Shown one piece after another: positions 24,302 to 33,808 of a stretch of 64,000 nt of DNA. The notes beneath the pieces are model-generated. The model was given only the letters and a program-made list of their open reading frames with translations, did no database searches and was not told the DNA's origin. Numbering within the stretch: the first letter of the stretch is position 1; every line of letters starts with the position of its first letter. The position numbers and the translations under genes are program-made. This stretch comes from Endozoicomonas gorgoniicola (GTDB taxonomy: Bacteria > Pseudomonadota > Gammaproteobacteria > Pseudomonadales > Endozoicomonadaceae), in contig NZ_JAPFCC010000001.1 in the NCBI RefSeq assembly GCF_025562715.2, positions 5,294,001 to 5,358,000 on the forward strand. Direction: 5' to 3'.

Positions 24302-25069
24302 TCAGAAAGGTTCGTTTTCATGGGCCGTTGGTTTGTGGGCTGGCCTGAACTCTTTGTCGCGCATCAGCTCAGAGAGGTAAACGTCACTGTGAATGTGTTC
24401 GCTGATGATTCTGGTAAACAGCTTTTCGTTAGTATAAATACCCTTGGCACTATCAAGGTTGGAAAAGATCAGTGCTTCCTGAATGTCTGAGACCAGCATG
24501 AAACGTCTGGAGGGGTATTCTTGTTCAGGTACCTCATTGCGGCAGTAGATTTCAATGCCTTCCAAAGGTGCATCAAGCTTGTTAAAGGAAAAGCACAATA
24601 CCCTTACACCTCTTGCTAGCGCACTTTCCAACTCTTCACTGAATAAGTTCAGGTTAAAGTCAGTATTGATATAAAGTTCATCAACACTGCCGTTAATCAG
24701 TTCTTTCACTTTCAGAATCAGGTTGTCATAGCCCGACAGGTTATAAATAAAGGGAGCAGCCTTTTCTACCGTCAGTTCTGACAATTCTTTTTTTAAGACC
24801 GCAATATCCTCAAGGGTCTTTTTCTTAATCTGGCTCAGGATCAGCTCAGGAGACTTGGCTTCGTATTCCTTAGTCGCTCCTTCAATCATGAAGATATAAC
24901 CCTGTTGGTACAGGGTATCAATGGAGGAATAGACCGAAGATCGTGCCAGTGAAAGGTCTTTGCCAATCTTGTAGCCACTGGCCTGTCCATGCTGGAGCAG
25001 GTTAATGTAAACCAGGGCATCGGTTCTGGTCAGCCCGAAGGACATTAACTTATTGATCAGTTCAGCCAC
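24302..25069 (-). CDS. TrmB-family transcriptional regulator
   Basis: The 255-residue protein has the TrmB winged helix at the N-terminus (FGLTRTDALVYINLLQHG, SGYKIGKDLSLARSSVYSSIDTL). A helical linker follows, then a C-terminal sugar-sensing region (VDELYINTDFNL, ARGVRVLCFSFN). TrmB proteins were characterised in archaea as repressors of maltose/trehalose ABC transporters that release DNA on binding sugar. Its place between the GH13 and GH43 genes of a maltodextrin operon fits that job. The inverted repeat at 30500-30520 upstream of malE is a candidate binding site. Confidence 0.82.
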   Translation of the reverse strand: MAELINKLMSFGLTRTDALVYINLLQHGQASGYKIGKDLSLARSSVYSSIDTLYQQGYIFMIEGATKEYEAKSPELILSQIKKKTLEDIAVLKKELSELTVEKAAPFIYNLSGYDNLILKVKELINGSVDELYINTDFNLNLFSEELESALARGVRVLCFSFNKLDAPLEGIEIYCRNEVPEQEYPSRRFMLVSDIQEALIFSNLDSAKGIYTNEKLFTRIISEHIHSDVYLSELMRDKEFRPAHKPTAHENEPF

Positions 25070-25175
25070 ATTAAAATCTCATAACATAATGAATAGTTTA
25101 CTGGTGAGCCCGTCCGGGCAGCCATGTAGAACAACCCAGCTGCCGGACAGGGAAACAGTACCGGTTTACCTGTGA

Positions 25176-26954
25176 TTAATTCCCGGAAATTCTGTATCCA
25201 TAAGGCGACAGTGATAGTGTTTCATTGTTCACCTGCACAACCTGCGGCTGCTCAGAATTATTGATAACAATCTCCAGACGCCCTCTCTGGTAGGCGACAC
25301 AGTCATCGTTATCAACCTCCAGCCATTGAATGGTTGGGGAGTTCAGGTCAGGTTCTGACTTGCGCAGATCAATCAGTTCTTTAATGAACGCCATAAACGA
25401 CAAATCCTGACTGTCTTTATCCCATATCATGCAGCGTCGGTTAGCTTCGCTGCCATCACCCCGGCCGCCACTGAGAGCGACTTCACCGCCATAGTAGACA
25501 CAAGGGGTTCCCACCTGGGTAAACATGAACAGGTAGGCAAGTTTTGCCTTGTCCTTATTGCCGCCACACAGGTGCAGGATGCGCGATGTGTCGTGGCTGT
25601 CGAGCAGGTTAAACATCGCCTCATTCACGTGATGAGGGTAGGAGGTGTAGGAGCGGTTCACGTCCCAGATAAACTCCTGCTTGTTGCGGGAATTCAGGGC
25701 AAAGTAGTCAAGAATCGCCTGGGTCATCGGGTAGTTCATCACCGAGTCGTACTGGTCGCCGGACAGCCATGCCGAAGCGTCGTGCCAGACTTCACCCAGA
25801 ATGTAGCAATCAGGTTTAATCCCTTTTATTACCTGACGGAAGTCGCGCCAGAAAGCATGATCCACTTCGTTGCAGACATCCAGACGCCAGCCGTCGATAT
25901 CAAACTCTTTAACCCAGTGTCGTGCAATATCCAGCAGATAGTTACGGCACGCTTCATTTTCGGTATTGAGTTTTGGCATGGCCGCCACGTTACCGAAGGT
26001 TTCATAACGCAGGTTGGTGCCGTCCCACTGGTCGCGAGGCTTGTCTTCGTAAACCGGAAACTCTTTGATCCAGAACCAGTCGGCGTACTCTGAATCTTTG
26101 CCTTTTTCCACCACATCCAGCCAGATAGGGTGTTGATCACCCATGTGGTTGAATACCGCATCCAGCATGATTTTCATGCCACGCTGGTGAGCTTCTTTTA
26201 CCAGGGTTTTAAAAGCTTCATTACCGCCAAAGTGTGGGTCGACATTGAAGTAATCCACCGTGTCGTATTTATGGTTGGCACTGGCGATAAAAATGGGGCA
26301 GAAATAAAGGCCGTTGACACCAAGACTTTCAAGATAATCCAGCTTATCAATAACACCCCAGAGGTCACCGCCCATAAAGTTATGGTGATCCGGCTCAGTG
26401 CCCCAGGGCTGAACGTTTGCCGGGGAAATCTCCGGACGGCCATTGCAGAAGCGTTCCGGAAAAATATGATACCAGACGGTTCCTTTTACCCACTCCGGTG
26501 TTTTCAGCACATCCCGGGGGTTAATGTAAGGAAAGCAGTAAAAGTTGCTCAGGTCGCTTAATTCCACCTCAGCAACGGACTCGTCGCTGATCTCAACACA
26601 GCGCTTTTCACCAAACAGCAGCTTTTGCTGACCACTCTTGCTGTAAAGAATGAAACCATAACGAGCCCGACGTTTCGGTGGCGTGAACTCAGCAAACCAG
26701 CACTCGTGATTTTGTGTTTCACCTTCGAGAATCATAGGAACTTCACGTCCCCCGGTCCAGCCGTGGGCATCACTGCCCCCCAGGTTGCCGCCGTCCAGAC
26801 CGCCAACCGCCCATTCGTAGGGGTCACCTATCCACAGGACAATTTTATCGATTTCATCTTTCGCACAGCGCAGGCGTACGTGCAGCGTCTCATCATTGTA
26901 GGCATAACATTGTGTACTTTTCGGGTTATGCATCAAGGCGCTTTCTGTAATCAT
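25176..26954 (-). CDS. GH13 maltodextrin hydrolase (neopullulanase/cyclomaltodextrinase type)
   Basis: The ~592-residue protein has an N-terminal CBM34-like domain (about 1-125) and a GH13 barrel. The catalytic residues are visible: nucleophile Asp in FDIDGWRLDV (~359), acid/base Glu in YILGEVWH (~388) and transition-state Asp in LLDSHDTSR (~455). The MKIMLDAVFNHMG motif is also present. No signal peptide is seen, so it cuts imported maltodextrins in the cytoplasm. Start: the ATG at 26954 is preferred. A GTG at 26966 overlaps the malG stop and would add four residues. Confidence 0.9.
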   Translation of the reverse strand: MITESALMHNPKSTQCYAYNDETLHVRLRCAKDEIDKIVLWIGDPYEWAVGGLDGGNLGGSDAHGWTGGREVPMILEGETQNHECWFAEFTPPKRRARYGFILYSKSGQQKLLFGEKRCVEISDESVAEVELSDLSNFYCFPYINPRDVLKTPEWVKGTVWYHIFPERFCNGRPEISPANVQPWGTEPDHHNFMGGDLWGVIDKLDYLESLGVNGLYFCPIFIASANHKYDTVDYFNVDPHFGGNEAFKTLVKEAHQRGMKIMLDAVFNHMGDQHPIWLDVVEKGKDSEYADWFWIKEFPVYEDKPRDQWDGTNLRYETFGNVAAMPKLNTENEACRNYLLDIARHWVKEFDIDGWRLDVCNEVDHAFWRDFRQVIKGIKPDCYILGEVWHDASAWLSGDQYDSVMNYPMTQAILDYFALNSRNKQEFIWDVNRSYTSYPHHVNEAMFNLLDSHDTSRILHLCGGNKDKAKLAYLFMFTQVGTPCVYYGGEVALSGGRGDGSEANRRCMIWDKDSQDLSFMAFIKELIDLRKSEPDLNSPTIQWLEVDNDDCVAYQRGRLEIVINNSEQPQVVQVNNETLSLSPYGYRISGN

Positions 26955-26962
26955 TGAGCCCT

Positions 26963-27796
26963 TCACTCCTTCACGGCTCCGCTGACAAGACCAACGGTAA
27001 TATGTTTTTGAGTTGCCACAAACAAAATGGTAATCGGGATAGCGACCAGCAAGGCCCCTGCGGAAAACAGCGTGTAGTTTTCAGCTGAGTTGCTGGCAAT
27101 CCACTGGAAAATGCCGATAGCCAGTGTCATTTTTTCTTCACTGCGTAAAATCAGGGTTGGCAGAATAAAGTCCATCCAGGGCGCAGTGAACGACGTCAGG
27201 CCAACAAAGACCAGGATGGGTCTTGCCAGTGGCAGGATAATGTCAAAGAAAATGGTCAGGTGCCCGGCACCGTCAATTTTCGCCGCCTCATCCAGCGAGG
27301 TGGGAATGGCATCAAAATAACCTTTCACCAGCCAGGTCATAAAGGGCAGGGAACCACTGACGTAAACAAACAGCAAACCGGCGAAGGTATCAATCAGGTT
27401 CAGTTTTGACAGCAAAACATAAATAGCCGTCATGGACAGAAACGCCGGGAACATCTGGATAACCAGTATGCCCATCAATACGTTGCGCTTACCTTTGAAG
27501 CGATAACGGGAGAAAATAAAAGCCGTTATCGTCACCACCAGCAGCGAGATCACCATATTGCTGGTTGCCAGGAAAAACGTATTTTTATACCACTGAACAT
27601 AGGGGGTTTCTGCCAACAGTGTCCGATAATGGTCAAGGGTAAAACTGAACCCCGTGAACGAACTGCTGAATAAATTCACCCCTGGCTTGAAGGACGCCAT
27701 TACAGTCCAGATGACCGGGGCTAAAACAATGACGGTATTGATTATCAGGAATAAGTAAACCGCAGCGACACCGGCCTTTTGTATAAATCGATTCAC
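26963..27796 (-). CDS. malG: Maltodextrin ABC transporter permease MalG
   Basis: The 277-residue inner-membrane protein has six predicted membrane segments and the ABC-permease EAA loop EAAKIDGAGHLTIFFDIILPLA, which docks on the ATPase. The C-terminus (ITVGLVSGAVKE) and the length match MalG. It starts two bases after the malF stop and its stop touches the GH13 gene, so the operon is tightly coupled. It forms the translocation channel with MalF and should be powered by the MalK coded on the other side of the cluster. Confidence 0.92.
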   Translation of the reverse strand: MNRFIQKAGVAAVYLFLIINTVIVLAPVIWTVMASFKPGVNLFSSSFTGFSFTLDHYRTLLAETPYVQWYKNTFFLATSNMVISLLVVTITAFIFSRYRFKGKRNVLMGILVIQMFPAFLSMTAIYVLLSKLNLIDTFAGLLFVYVSGSLPFMTWLVKGYFDAIPTSLDEAAKIDGAGHLTIFFDIILPLARPILVFVGLTSFTAPWMDFILPTLILRSEEKMTLAIGIFQWIASNSAENYTLFSAGALLVAIPITILFVATQKHITVGLVSGAVKE

Positions 27797-27798
27797 GG

Positions 27799-29085
27799 TT
27801 ACATCCCCACGTCATTCTTGAATGATTTCATTCGGCTGAATTGCCAGATAGCAATAAGTGATAAAAACAGGAAGATAATGATGGATACAACAGAGGCGAT
27901 ATTATACTGCTGGAACTCCAGGGTGAGTTTGTAAATCCATGTGATCAAAATATCCGTATGACCTGCAAAGCGGTATTCCGGGTTGATCGGACCACCCTCG
28001 GTTAACAGGAAAACAGCTCCGAAGTTGTTAAAGTTAAACGTGAATGTCATCACCAGCGAAGGGGCAACCTGGTGCAATACCATTGGCAGGGTAATTTCCC
28101 GAAACTGCTGAAAACGACTGGCACCGTCTACTTCACTGGCTTCATACAGTTCTTTGGGAATGTTGGTCAGAGCGCCGGAAATCAACAACATAAAATAAGG
28201 TGCCCCGACCCAGACTCCTACGCCAATGACGGTCATTTTAGCGAGGGTGGGATCGGACAAAAATGCAATAGAGTCAAAGCCCCAGCTGTTGAGCAGCGCA
28301 TTGACCGGGCCAACACCATTTAACAACAGCCTGAACACCAGCAGCGTCACAAACGCAGGAATGGCATAAGGCAGCATAAAAATAACGCGCCATATTTTTT
28401 GCCCGACAACGTCTCTGTTAGAAAGTGCCAAAGCCAGAATAAAGCCAAAACCACAGGTAAACATAGTGGCACTGGTCGCCCAGACAAACGTCCAGCTACC
28501 GACACCAAGTAATGTACTCGACCAGATTTTCAGTTCAAACAGTGCGCGGAAATTCTGGAAACCTACCCAGTCCACCAGGTTTCTCGGTGGAATATTTCCC
28601 GGTGCGGCGTAGTTGGTGAGAGAGACCAGTACCGTAATAACAATGGGCAGAATAATAAAAGCAATAGCCGCCAGCCCTGCCGGACTTAACATGATGATGG
28701 GAAAGTGGTCGTCATAGAGTGCCTTCAGTTGCTCTCTAAAACCAGCATGGCAAGCGGTTACCCGTCGGGCGTCCTGAACATTTTTTACATAGGTAAACAG
28801 GAAAGCCAGCGAAATGAACAGGGCAATCACGCCTTCAACCAGCATGTGAATAGAGTGATCACCGTGGATAATGGTGAACCCTGATCGGTGTTGTGTCACC
28901 TCCCCCAGTGTGACCAGTCCTTTCAGGGCGCTGGCAATGTCCGAGGCAAAAAAAAGGAACAGCAGCTGAACCAGAAGGAACAGCCCCCCTTTAATAAAAT
29001 GCCTTTTTGCCAGCTGTGTAGACCCCATCAGTACAACTGATGCTGGCACACCAAAGCCAGCAGGCTGCATGGTGGTTGTATGCAT
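27799..29085 (-). CDS. malF: Maltodextrin ABC transporter permease MalF
   Basis: The 428-residue protein has two N-terminal hydrophobic segments before a periplasmic loop and then the permease core. The core carries the EAA loop EASEVDGASRFQQFREITLPM. It is shorter than E. coli MalF (514) because the periplasmic P2 loop is small, as in many maltodextrin permeases outside the enterics. It follows malE by 162 bp containing a hairpin and precedes malG by two bases. Confidence 0.9.
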   Translation of the reverse strand: MHTTTMQPAGFGVPASVVLMGSTQLAKRHFIKGGLFLLVQLLFLFFASDIASALKGLVTLGEVTQHRSGFTIIHGDHSIHMLVEGVIALFISLAFLFTYVKNVQDARRVTACHAGFREQLKALYDDHFPIIMLSPAGLAAIAFIILPIVITVLVSLTNYAAPGNIPPRNLVDWVGFQNFRALFELKIWSSTLLGVGSWTFVWATSATMFTCGFGFILALALSNRDVVGQKIWRVIFMLPYAIPAFVTLLVFRLLLNGVGPVNALLNSWGFDSIAFLSDPTLAKMTVIGVGVWVGAPYFMLLISGALTNIPKELYEASEVDGASRFQQFREITLPMVLHQVAPSLVMTFTFNFNNFGAVFLLTEGGPINPEYRFAGHTDILITWIYKLTLEFQQYNIASVVSIIIFLFLSLIAIWQFSRMKSFKNDVGM

Positions 29086-29195
29086 AAAATTTCCGGTAAG
29101 TAAAAAAAGAATTGTTATTTAAGGTTTTAAATGGTCATTATCGCGGTCACTAAGAGCCTGTCAGAGCAATAGACGAATAGTGACGAATAATTTCA

Positions 29196-29234
29196 GGCTT
29201 CTCCCTACAAGATAAGGGCATGAGTGGAGAAGCC
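29196..29234 (-). promoter_or_regulatory. Stem-loop in the malE-malF gap
   Basis: GGCTTCTCC and GGAGAAGCC form a 9-bp perfect stem, with an inner CCCT/AGGG pair. It lies just after the malE stop codon on the leftward transcript. No T-run follows, so it is more likely an RNA-stabilising or attenuating hairpin than a full terminator. E. coli has REP hairpins at the same place that raise malE levels over malF. Confidence 0.6.
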
Positions 29235-29247
29235 GGACATTGACAGT

Positions 29248-30474
29248 TTATTGCTGGAATGAAATCTGTTCTTTAATCACCTTTAACGCATTATCAAGTG
29301 CCTTTTTTGGCTCCTGCCCGTTTACCCAGCTGGCAGTAATCGCATTAGCCATCGGTGACCAGACGTAGCCCATTTCAGGTATCGACGGCATTGCATCGGC
29401 GTAGTAACCTTGGGAAATAAAGGCACGGCTGGCTTCATCGGCCTCTTCAGCCAATTCACTCATAATGTTTTCCATGGGTGGAATTAACCGGGTCATTTCA
29501 AAACGTTTTTTCAGCATGTCTTCTGTTGCCAGAAAATCTGCAAACAATTGCGCCGCCCTTGGGTATTCAGAATAAGTGGAGACCACTGCCAGCCGAACGG
29601 TTGTGAAGGTGCGTGGATGTTTTCCTTCCAGTGTCGGCATGGGTATAACGCCGACATTAACCCCTGATTTTAAATAGCCTTCTGTCGCCCATGGCCCATC
29701 AACAATCGCTGCCACCTTGCCTTCATTAAACAGTCCACGACGAACCTGGGGATTACGCATATCCACCGGGTTGGAATTGTTCGCCGCTTTTAATTTGTTC
29801 ATGGCAGTCAAACCATTAACGGCTTCAGGGGAATTAACGCCAATATCTTTGGCGTCCATTCCTTTGTTACCGAATTCATAACCGCCATGCAGTGCAAGAA
29901 ACATTCGGGATTCGTAATAATTCTGAACGTCCCAGAGTAAGGTGTATTTATTTTCCTGAGGATTATTAAAGCCGCCTGAGAACTGAATCAGTTCTTCAAA
30001 GGTTTCCGGGGCTTTTGTCAAAATATCTTTGTTATAAAACAGGGCGGTCGTCGCATAGCTTACCGGAAAACCGTAACTCAGCCCTTCTGCTTTTGAAGCA
30101 GTGACAGCAGCCCCGATAAAATCATTATCAATGCGATCAGCACTGACCAGGTTTTCCATAACAGCTCCGCCAACGACGAGCTTACCCAGCATGTCATGCT
30201 CGATTTCACCGACATCGGCAACTCTTGCAGTACCGCCATCCTGAATCATACGACCGGCGATGTTCATCGGTGCCAGGGCGCGATAATTAAAACTGACATT
30301 GTAACCGAAGGTTTCATTAAACTTTCCGGCAGCGTATTTCATGTACTCCAGCGTTGGAGTATCAGTCCAGATCAACAGTTCAGCATTTTTTTCTGGCAAT
30401 ATCTCTTCACAGACACCAACACTGGCTACCACCAGTGACAAAGCAGCTGCAATTTTTCTGGACCAACAGTTCAT
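29248..30474 (-). CDS. malE: Periplasmic maltose/maltodextrin-binding protein MalE
   Basis: The 408-residue protein has a signal peptide (IAAALSLVVASVGVCEE) and the type I sugar-binding fold. Landmarks are LLIWTDTPTLEYMKYAA, ALFYNKDIL, AAIVDGPWATEGYLKSG and the C-terminal PSIPEMGYVWSPM. These correspond to the ligand-binding and hinge parts of MalE. It is the first gene of the leftward operon and delivers maltodextrins to MalFG. The 493-bp gap upstream separates it from the divergent porin operon. Confidence 0.92.
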   Translation of the reverse strand: MNCWSRKIAAALSLVVASVGVCEEILPEKNAELLIWTDTPTLEYMKYAAGKFNETFGYNVSFNYRALAPMNIAGRMIQDGGTARVADVGEIEHDMLGKLVVGGAVMENLVSADRIDNDFIGAAVTASKAEGLSYGFPVSYATTALFYNKDILTKAPETFEELIQFSGGFNNPQENKYTLLWDVQNYYESRMFLALHGGYEFGNKGMDAKDIGVNSPEAVNGLTAMNKLKAANNSNPVDMRNPQVRRGLFNEGKVAAIVDGPWATEGYLKSGVNVGVIPMPTLEGKHPRTFTTVRLAVVSTYSEYPRAAQLFADFLATEDMLKKRFEMTRLIPPMENIMSELAEEADEASRAFISQGYYADAMPSIPEMGYVWSPMANAITASWVNGQEPKKALDNALKVIKEQISFQQ

Positions 30475-30967
30475 ACCTGTATCAACCTGCTCAAAACATA
30501 GTAGTACGTAAAATACTACTTCATGATCTACCAGCTAAATCAGTGAGTCAATCAAATTTGAACGTTTTTTTACGGATTGTGTTGTTTAATTTTTTTTCTT
30601 GTTACTTTGTTTGCTTTTCTTGATCAAGGTCAATTTTTTAAGTTGAAAAAAATTGTTTTGAGCAGTTTAATTCTGACCATCATTAGTACAGCTTGAGTAA
30701 CACTGACTCATTGATTTTTATATTTTGCAGGGTTATCTGTATAGCCAGATAAATCAATAGTTAAGACAGAAGTATTATATAACCTTCATCCATGATGTTA
30801 ATGGAAGAACGTTATTTATTGGTGATCTGAAAATCAAGCAGTCAGCTTGCAATTAAAAAATACCAGACACCTAAAAGAGTGTTGAAACACTTATGCCTTG
30901 TTCTGGCATATCACATTGTATTTAAAACGGTACAGGGCTCTTAATACTAGAGTCTCAAGGGGAACGT
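30475..30967. promoter_or_regulatory. Divergent control region between malE and the porin operon
   Basis: This 493-bp AT-rich gap holds no gene that I can support. It must contain the promoters of both arms of the maltodextrin cluster. Two candidate sites are noted: an inverted repeat at 30500-30520 close to malE and an FNR-like sequence at 30620-30633 (TTGATCAAGGTCAA, one base off TTGAT-N4-ATCAA). I did not find a convincing CRP palindrome. Confidence 0.6.
30500..30520. promoter_or_regulatory. Candidate TrmB operator upstream of malE
   Basis: AGTAGTA and TACTACT form a perfect 7-bp inverted repeat with a 7-base spacer, centred about 36 bp before the malE start codon. Archaeal TrmB operators also contain TACT/AGTA half-sites. 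The position would let a bound repressor block malE transcription or translation. Assignment to this regulator is inference. Confidence 0.5.
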
Positions 30968-32122
30968 GTGGATAAGAAAATTTTATCGGTTGTTTTAGCT
31001 AATACGGTAATGGCAGCCAACGCTGTTGCGGCCAGTGATTTAAACCTGCCAAATACAGATGATTTGACCAGCGAGAAGTTACTGACTTCAATTGAAAAGG
31101 ATAAGGAGCGTTCTTCAGCGGCTAACTACGAAGCTTATAAAAGAGACCGCTCCTTTAACGAATACACCGAGACTAACTACACACATTCGGCAGAAGAAAC
31201 ATCTTATTCACCCTTTGGCTGGAGCCTGTCCGGTAATATTGGCACATCCGTAGAATACGAACACCGGGATACCCGGGAATGGGACGGCGGCAAAAAGAAA
31301 GAAAGAATTATCACCAATGAGATTGTTGGCCTGTTTCTGCACCAACACGACTGGGACCTGAAAGCGAAGTACTCGCTCAAGCAGATGAACCGCGAACAAA
31401 GAAACAGCATCACCAGTGATTATTACGAAAATGCCGATTCTTACAAGCACCTGTTACTGCTGGATAAGCCGTTTAATTTAGGAAACGGCTGGGGAACGGG
31501 TCTGGCTTATGAAGGGGAATATATCACCAACAAGATCACTTCTCCTTATGTCAACCACATGAACACCAACTCCTTTGAGCAAATATTCAAGCCCTATGCG
31601 ACTTACTGGAGTAATAAATACAACGCCGGTTTCTACAGTCATGTAGAGTACCTGCGAATTGATTATGACAATAATGACTGGGGCTCCCGGGATGAACGAG
31701 GCTACAGCTTCCTGTTCAAGCCTTACTTCAACTATGGCCGATACAGGTTTGATCTGGAGTTTTTCTACCAGAACAAAGACAATAAAGACTTTTCCGGTAC
31801 AGGAGCTCACTACAGCAGTGATCGTTTTGTTGAGAAATACATTGAGCCAACCGTCCGCTATAGCATTAAGAACGGCGGTGTCGTTTATCTGAACCTTCGT
31901 TACACCAAGAACGAAACCAGAAAGAAAGATGCTGAAACCTACTTCAAGACCGTTATAAAAGCCAAGGTGGGCTATGAAGTAGACCTCGGGGAGAGCTGGA
32001 TGCTACGAGCCGAATACGAATACACTCGCGACAGGGAAACCAGCAACAAAGCGGAATTCAGTGGTAAAAAGAAAAAAATAGACGCCCATACCGTTTACGC
32101 CCACGCCCTGTATCGTTTCTAA
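30968..32122 (+). CDS. Outer-membrane beta-barrel channel, likely oligosaccharide porin
   Basis: The 384-residue protein has a signal peptide (VVLANTVMAANAVAA) and a short charged helical stretch (SIEKDKERSSAANYEAYKRD). A barrel with alternating strands follows (WSLSGNIGTSVEYEHRD, GRYRFDLEFFYQNKD, AKVGYEVDLGESW), ending in YAHALYRF with a terminal Phe. I do not recognise the exact family. Its position as first gene of the rightward arm points to a maltodextrin channel replacing LamB. It uses a GTG start with AAGGGG upstream; lpxD follows after 14 bp. Confidence 0.7.
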   Translation: MDKKILSVVLANTVMAANAVAASDLNLPNTDDLTSEKLLTSIEKDKERSSAANYEAYKRDRSFNEYTETNYTHSAEETSYSPFGWSLSGNIGTSVEYEHRDTREWDGGKKKERIITNEIVGLFLHQHDWDLKAKYSLKQMNREQRNSITSDYYENADSYKHLLLLDKPFNLGNGWGTGLAYEGEYITNKITSPYVNHMNTNSFEQIFKPYATYWSNKYNAGFYSHVEYLRIDYDNNDWGSRDERGYSFLFKPYFNYGRYRFDLEFFYQNKDNKDFSGTGAHYSSDRFVEKYIEPTVRYSIKNGGVVYLNLRYTKNETRKKDAETYFKTVIKAKVGYEVDLGESWMLRAEYEYTRDRETSNKAEFSGKKKKIDAHTVYAHALYRF

Positions 32123-32136
32123 AAGAAGATTGAAGT

Positions 32137-33162
32137 ATGTTTGAAGCCTGTGAAATTGCCAGTTTTCTTAAGGGTCGGTTAGTTGGCGAAAAGGGGACCG
32201 GATTTACCGCCATTCGTTCTGTTACGGACAGCCTTCCCGGACACCTTGCCATTGTGTTGTCGAAACAGGATCTTAAGAAGGTTAATGAGTGCCAGGCAGA
32301 CATCATCATAGGTCCGGAAGACATACTCTCTTCGAAAGCCCGCTCAAAAGTTATTGTCGACCAGTTAACTATTGGATTAGTGAATCAGTTGCTGCGGGCT
32401 TACAAGGTAGAAAAGTACCAGCTGCATGACCAGGGAAATATTTCGGAGTTTCCCGACGTTTATATTGGCAAACACACCCGCATTGGCAAGGGCTGTCATT
32501 TCATGCCGGGGGTAAAAATTATGAATGGTGTTGAGATCGGCGATAATGTCGCCATTCACGCCAATACGGTTATCAAGGAAGGCACCGTTATTGGCAATAA
32601 TGTCACCATTGATTCCAACAACTCCATCGGCAATTACAGTTTCGAGTACATGCTTGATGCCAATCAGGCTTATGAGCGTCTGGAAAGTATTGGCGGTGTC
32701 ATCATTGAAGACAATGTGGAAATAGGTGCCAACAATACCATCGACCGGGGCACGCTGGGCGACACCGTTATTGGTTACGGAACCAAGATCGATAACCTGG
32801 TACAGATTGGACACGATTGTCAGATAGGAAAACACTGTCTGATGATTTCCCAGTCTGGTATAGCCGGTCACAGTCGTCTTGGTAATCGGGTTATTGTCCA
32901 TGGTCAGGTCGCCATTGCCGGGCATCTCTCCATTGGTGACAACAGTGTCATACAAGGCAAGTCCGGGGTGAGTCGCTCCTGTGGTCCAAACAGCAAACTG
33001 TTTGGCTACCCAGCCAGAGATTCCAGAGAGTATATGAAATCACTGGCGACACTCCATGCCCTCAGCAGCCAAAACAAAACAGGCGATGCCAAAGAAACCC
33101 GGGCCCCGCTGCGCAGCCGCAGCAAAACCCGAAAAGTTCTGGATATCATTTTTTCGTCCTGA
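32137..33162 (+). CDS. lpxD: LpxD-type UDP-3-O-acyl-glucosamine N-acyltransferase, extra copy
   Basis: The 341-residue protein has the LpxD layout: an N-terminal uridine-binding domain (RSVTDSLPGHLAIVLSK) and a left-handed beta-helix of hexapeptide repeats (IGDNVAIHANTVIKEGTVIG). The catalytic His lies in VQIGHDCQIG (~226). LpxD adds the N-linked acyl chain in lipid A synthesis. Housekeeping lpxD normally sits with lpxA, fabZ and bamA, none of which are here. This copy is inside the maltodextrin operon between a porin and a lipoprotein, so it is probably a second, specialised paralogue. The C-terminal tail (RSRSKTRKVLDIIFSS) is unusual. Confidence 0.87.
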   Translation: MFEACEIASFLKGRLVGEKGTGFTAIRSVTDSLPGHLAIVLSKQDLKKVNECQADIIIGPEDILSSKARSKVIVDQLTIGLVNQLLRAYKVEKYQLHDQGNISEFPDVYIGKHTRIGKGCHFMPGVKIMNGVEIGDNVAIHANTVIKEGTVIGNNVTIDSNNSIGNYSFEYMLDANQAYERLESIGGVIIEDNVEIGANNTIDRGTLGDTVIGYGTKIDNLVQIGHDCQIGKHCLMISQSGIAGHSRLGNRVIVHGQVAIAGHLSIGDNSVIQGKSGVSRSCGPNSKLFGYPARDSREYMKSLATLHALSSQNKTGDAKETRAPLRSRSKTRKVLDIIFSS

Positions 33163-33237
33163 CCGATGTTCAGGGCAGTCGCCCTTTAACCATTTTCGCC
33201 GTACATCACAACAACGTTAGCGTGAGAGGTAGAGACC

Positions 33238-33723
33238 ATGAAACTGAAAGCTATATTACCTGTATTATTATCTTCAGCCCTGGTGGGTTGCGCCGGTGGT
33301 CCGTCTGTGGACCAGAACATAAATCCGGTTGGCTCTGGCCCACTGGCGGATTGCAGCCTGCCTTCCCTGAATGAAAGCGGACCGATCCGACCACCTATGT
33401 ACGTCACCGGAACTTTCTCAGACAGCAACTGGATGCATGACGAGCATCGTCGTATGTCTTATAAGGGCAAAGGAATCTACCAGGTGGTTATGGACACGGA
33501 AGAAGGTCCCATCAACTTCCAGTTTGCCAGCATGGGTTGGAAACCCCAGTACACAGCCGGCGAGGGCAGTATGACGGTTGGTCAGGAAGCCGAGCTGGTC
33601 AGAGGTGGCTTTATGAAAGACACCCGCGTGATCATTCCTGCTGAAGGCCGCTATGTCTGGAGTTTCCAGGTCGATGACAATCGTCAGCCAGTGCGTGCGA
33701 TGATCTCGCAGTGTAAGCCATAA
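33238..33723 (+). CDS. Lipoprotein with carbohydrate-binding-like beta-sandwich
   Basis: The 161-residue protein has a lipoprotein signal with lipobox LVGC at residues ~17-20, then one compact beta domain (MYVTGTFSDSNWMHDE, YQVVMDTEEGPINFQFAS, RYVWSFQVDD). The domain resembles the small starch-binding or E-set domains found at the front of pullulanases and in surface glycan-binding proteins. Set between the porin/lpxD genes and malK, it may capture or hand over maltodextrins at the outer membrane. The assignment is by motif only. Confidence 0.65.
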   Translation: MKLKAILPVLLSSALVGCAGGPSVDQNINPVGSGPLADCSLPSLNESGPIRPPMYVTGTFSDSNWMHDEHRRMSYKGKGIYQVVMDTEEGPINFQFASMGWKPQYTAGEGSMTVGQEAELVRGGFMKDTRVIIPAEGRYVWSFQVDDNRQPVRAMISQCKP

Positions 33724-33808
33724 CGCATTATTGATAACCCCACGACCGCTGCTGTTTATTGACTGTGGCGGTACTTCTGTCACTACCCCATGAGAGAGTG
33801 AAAACCGG

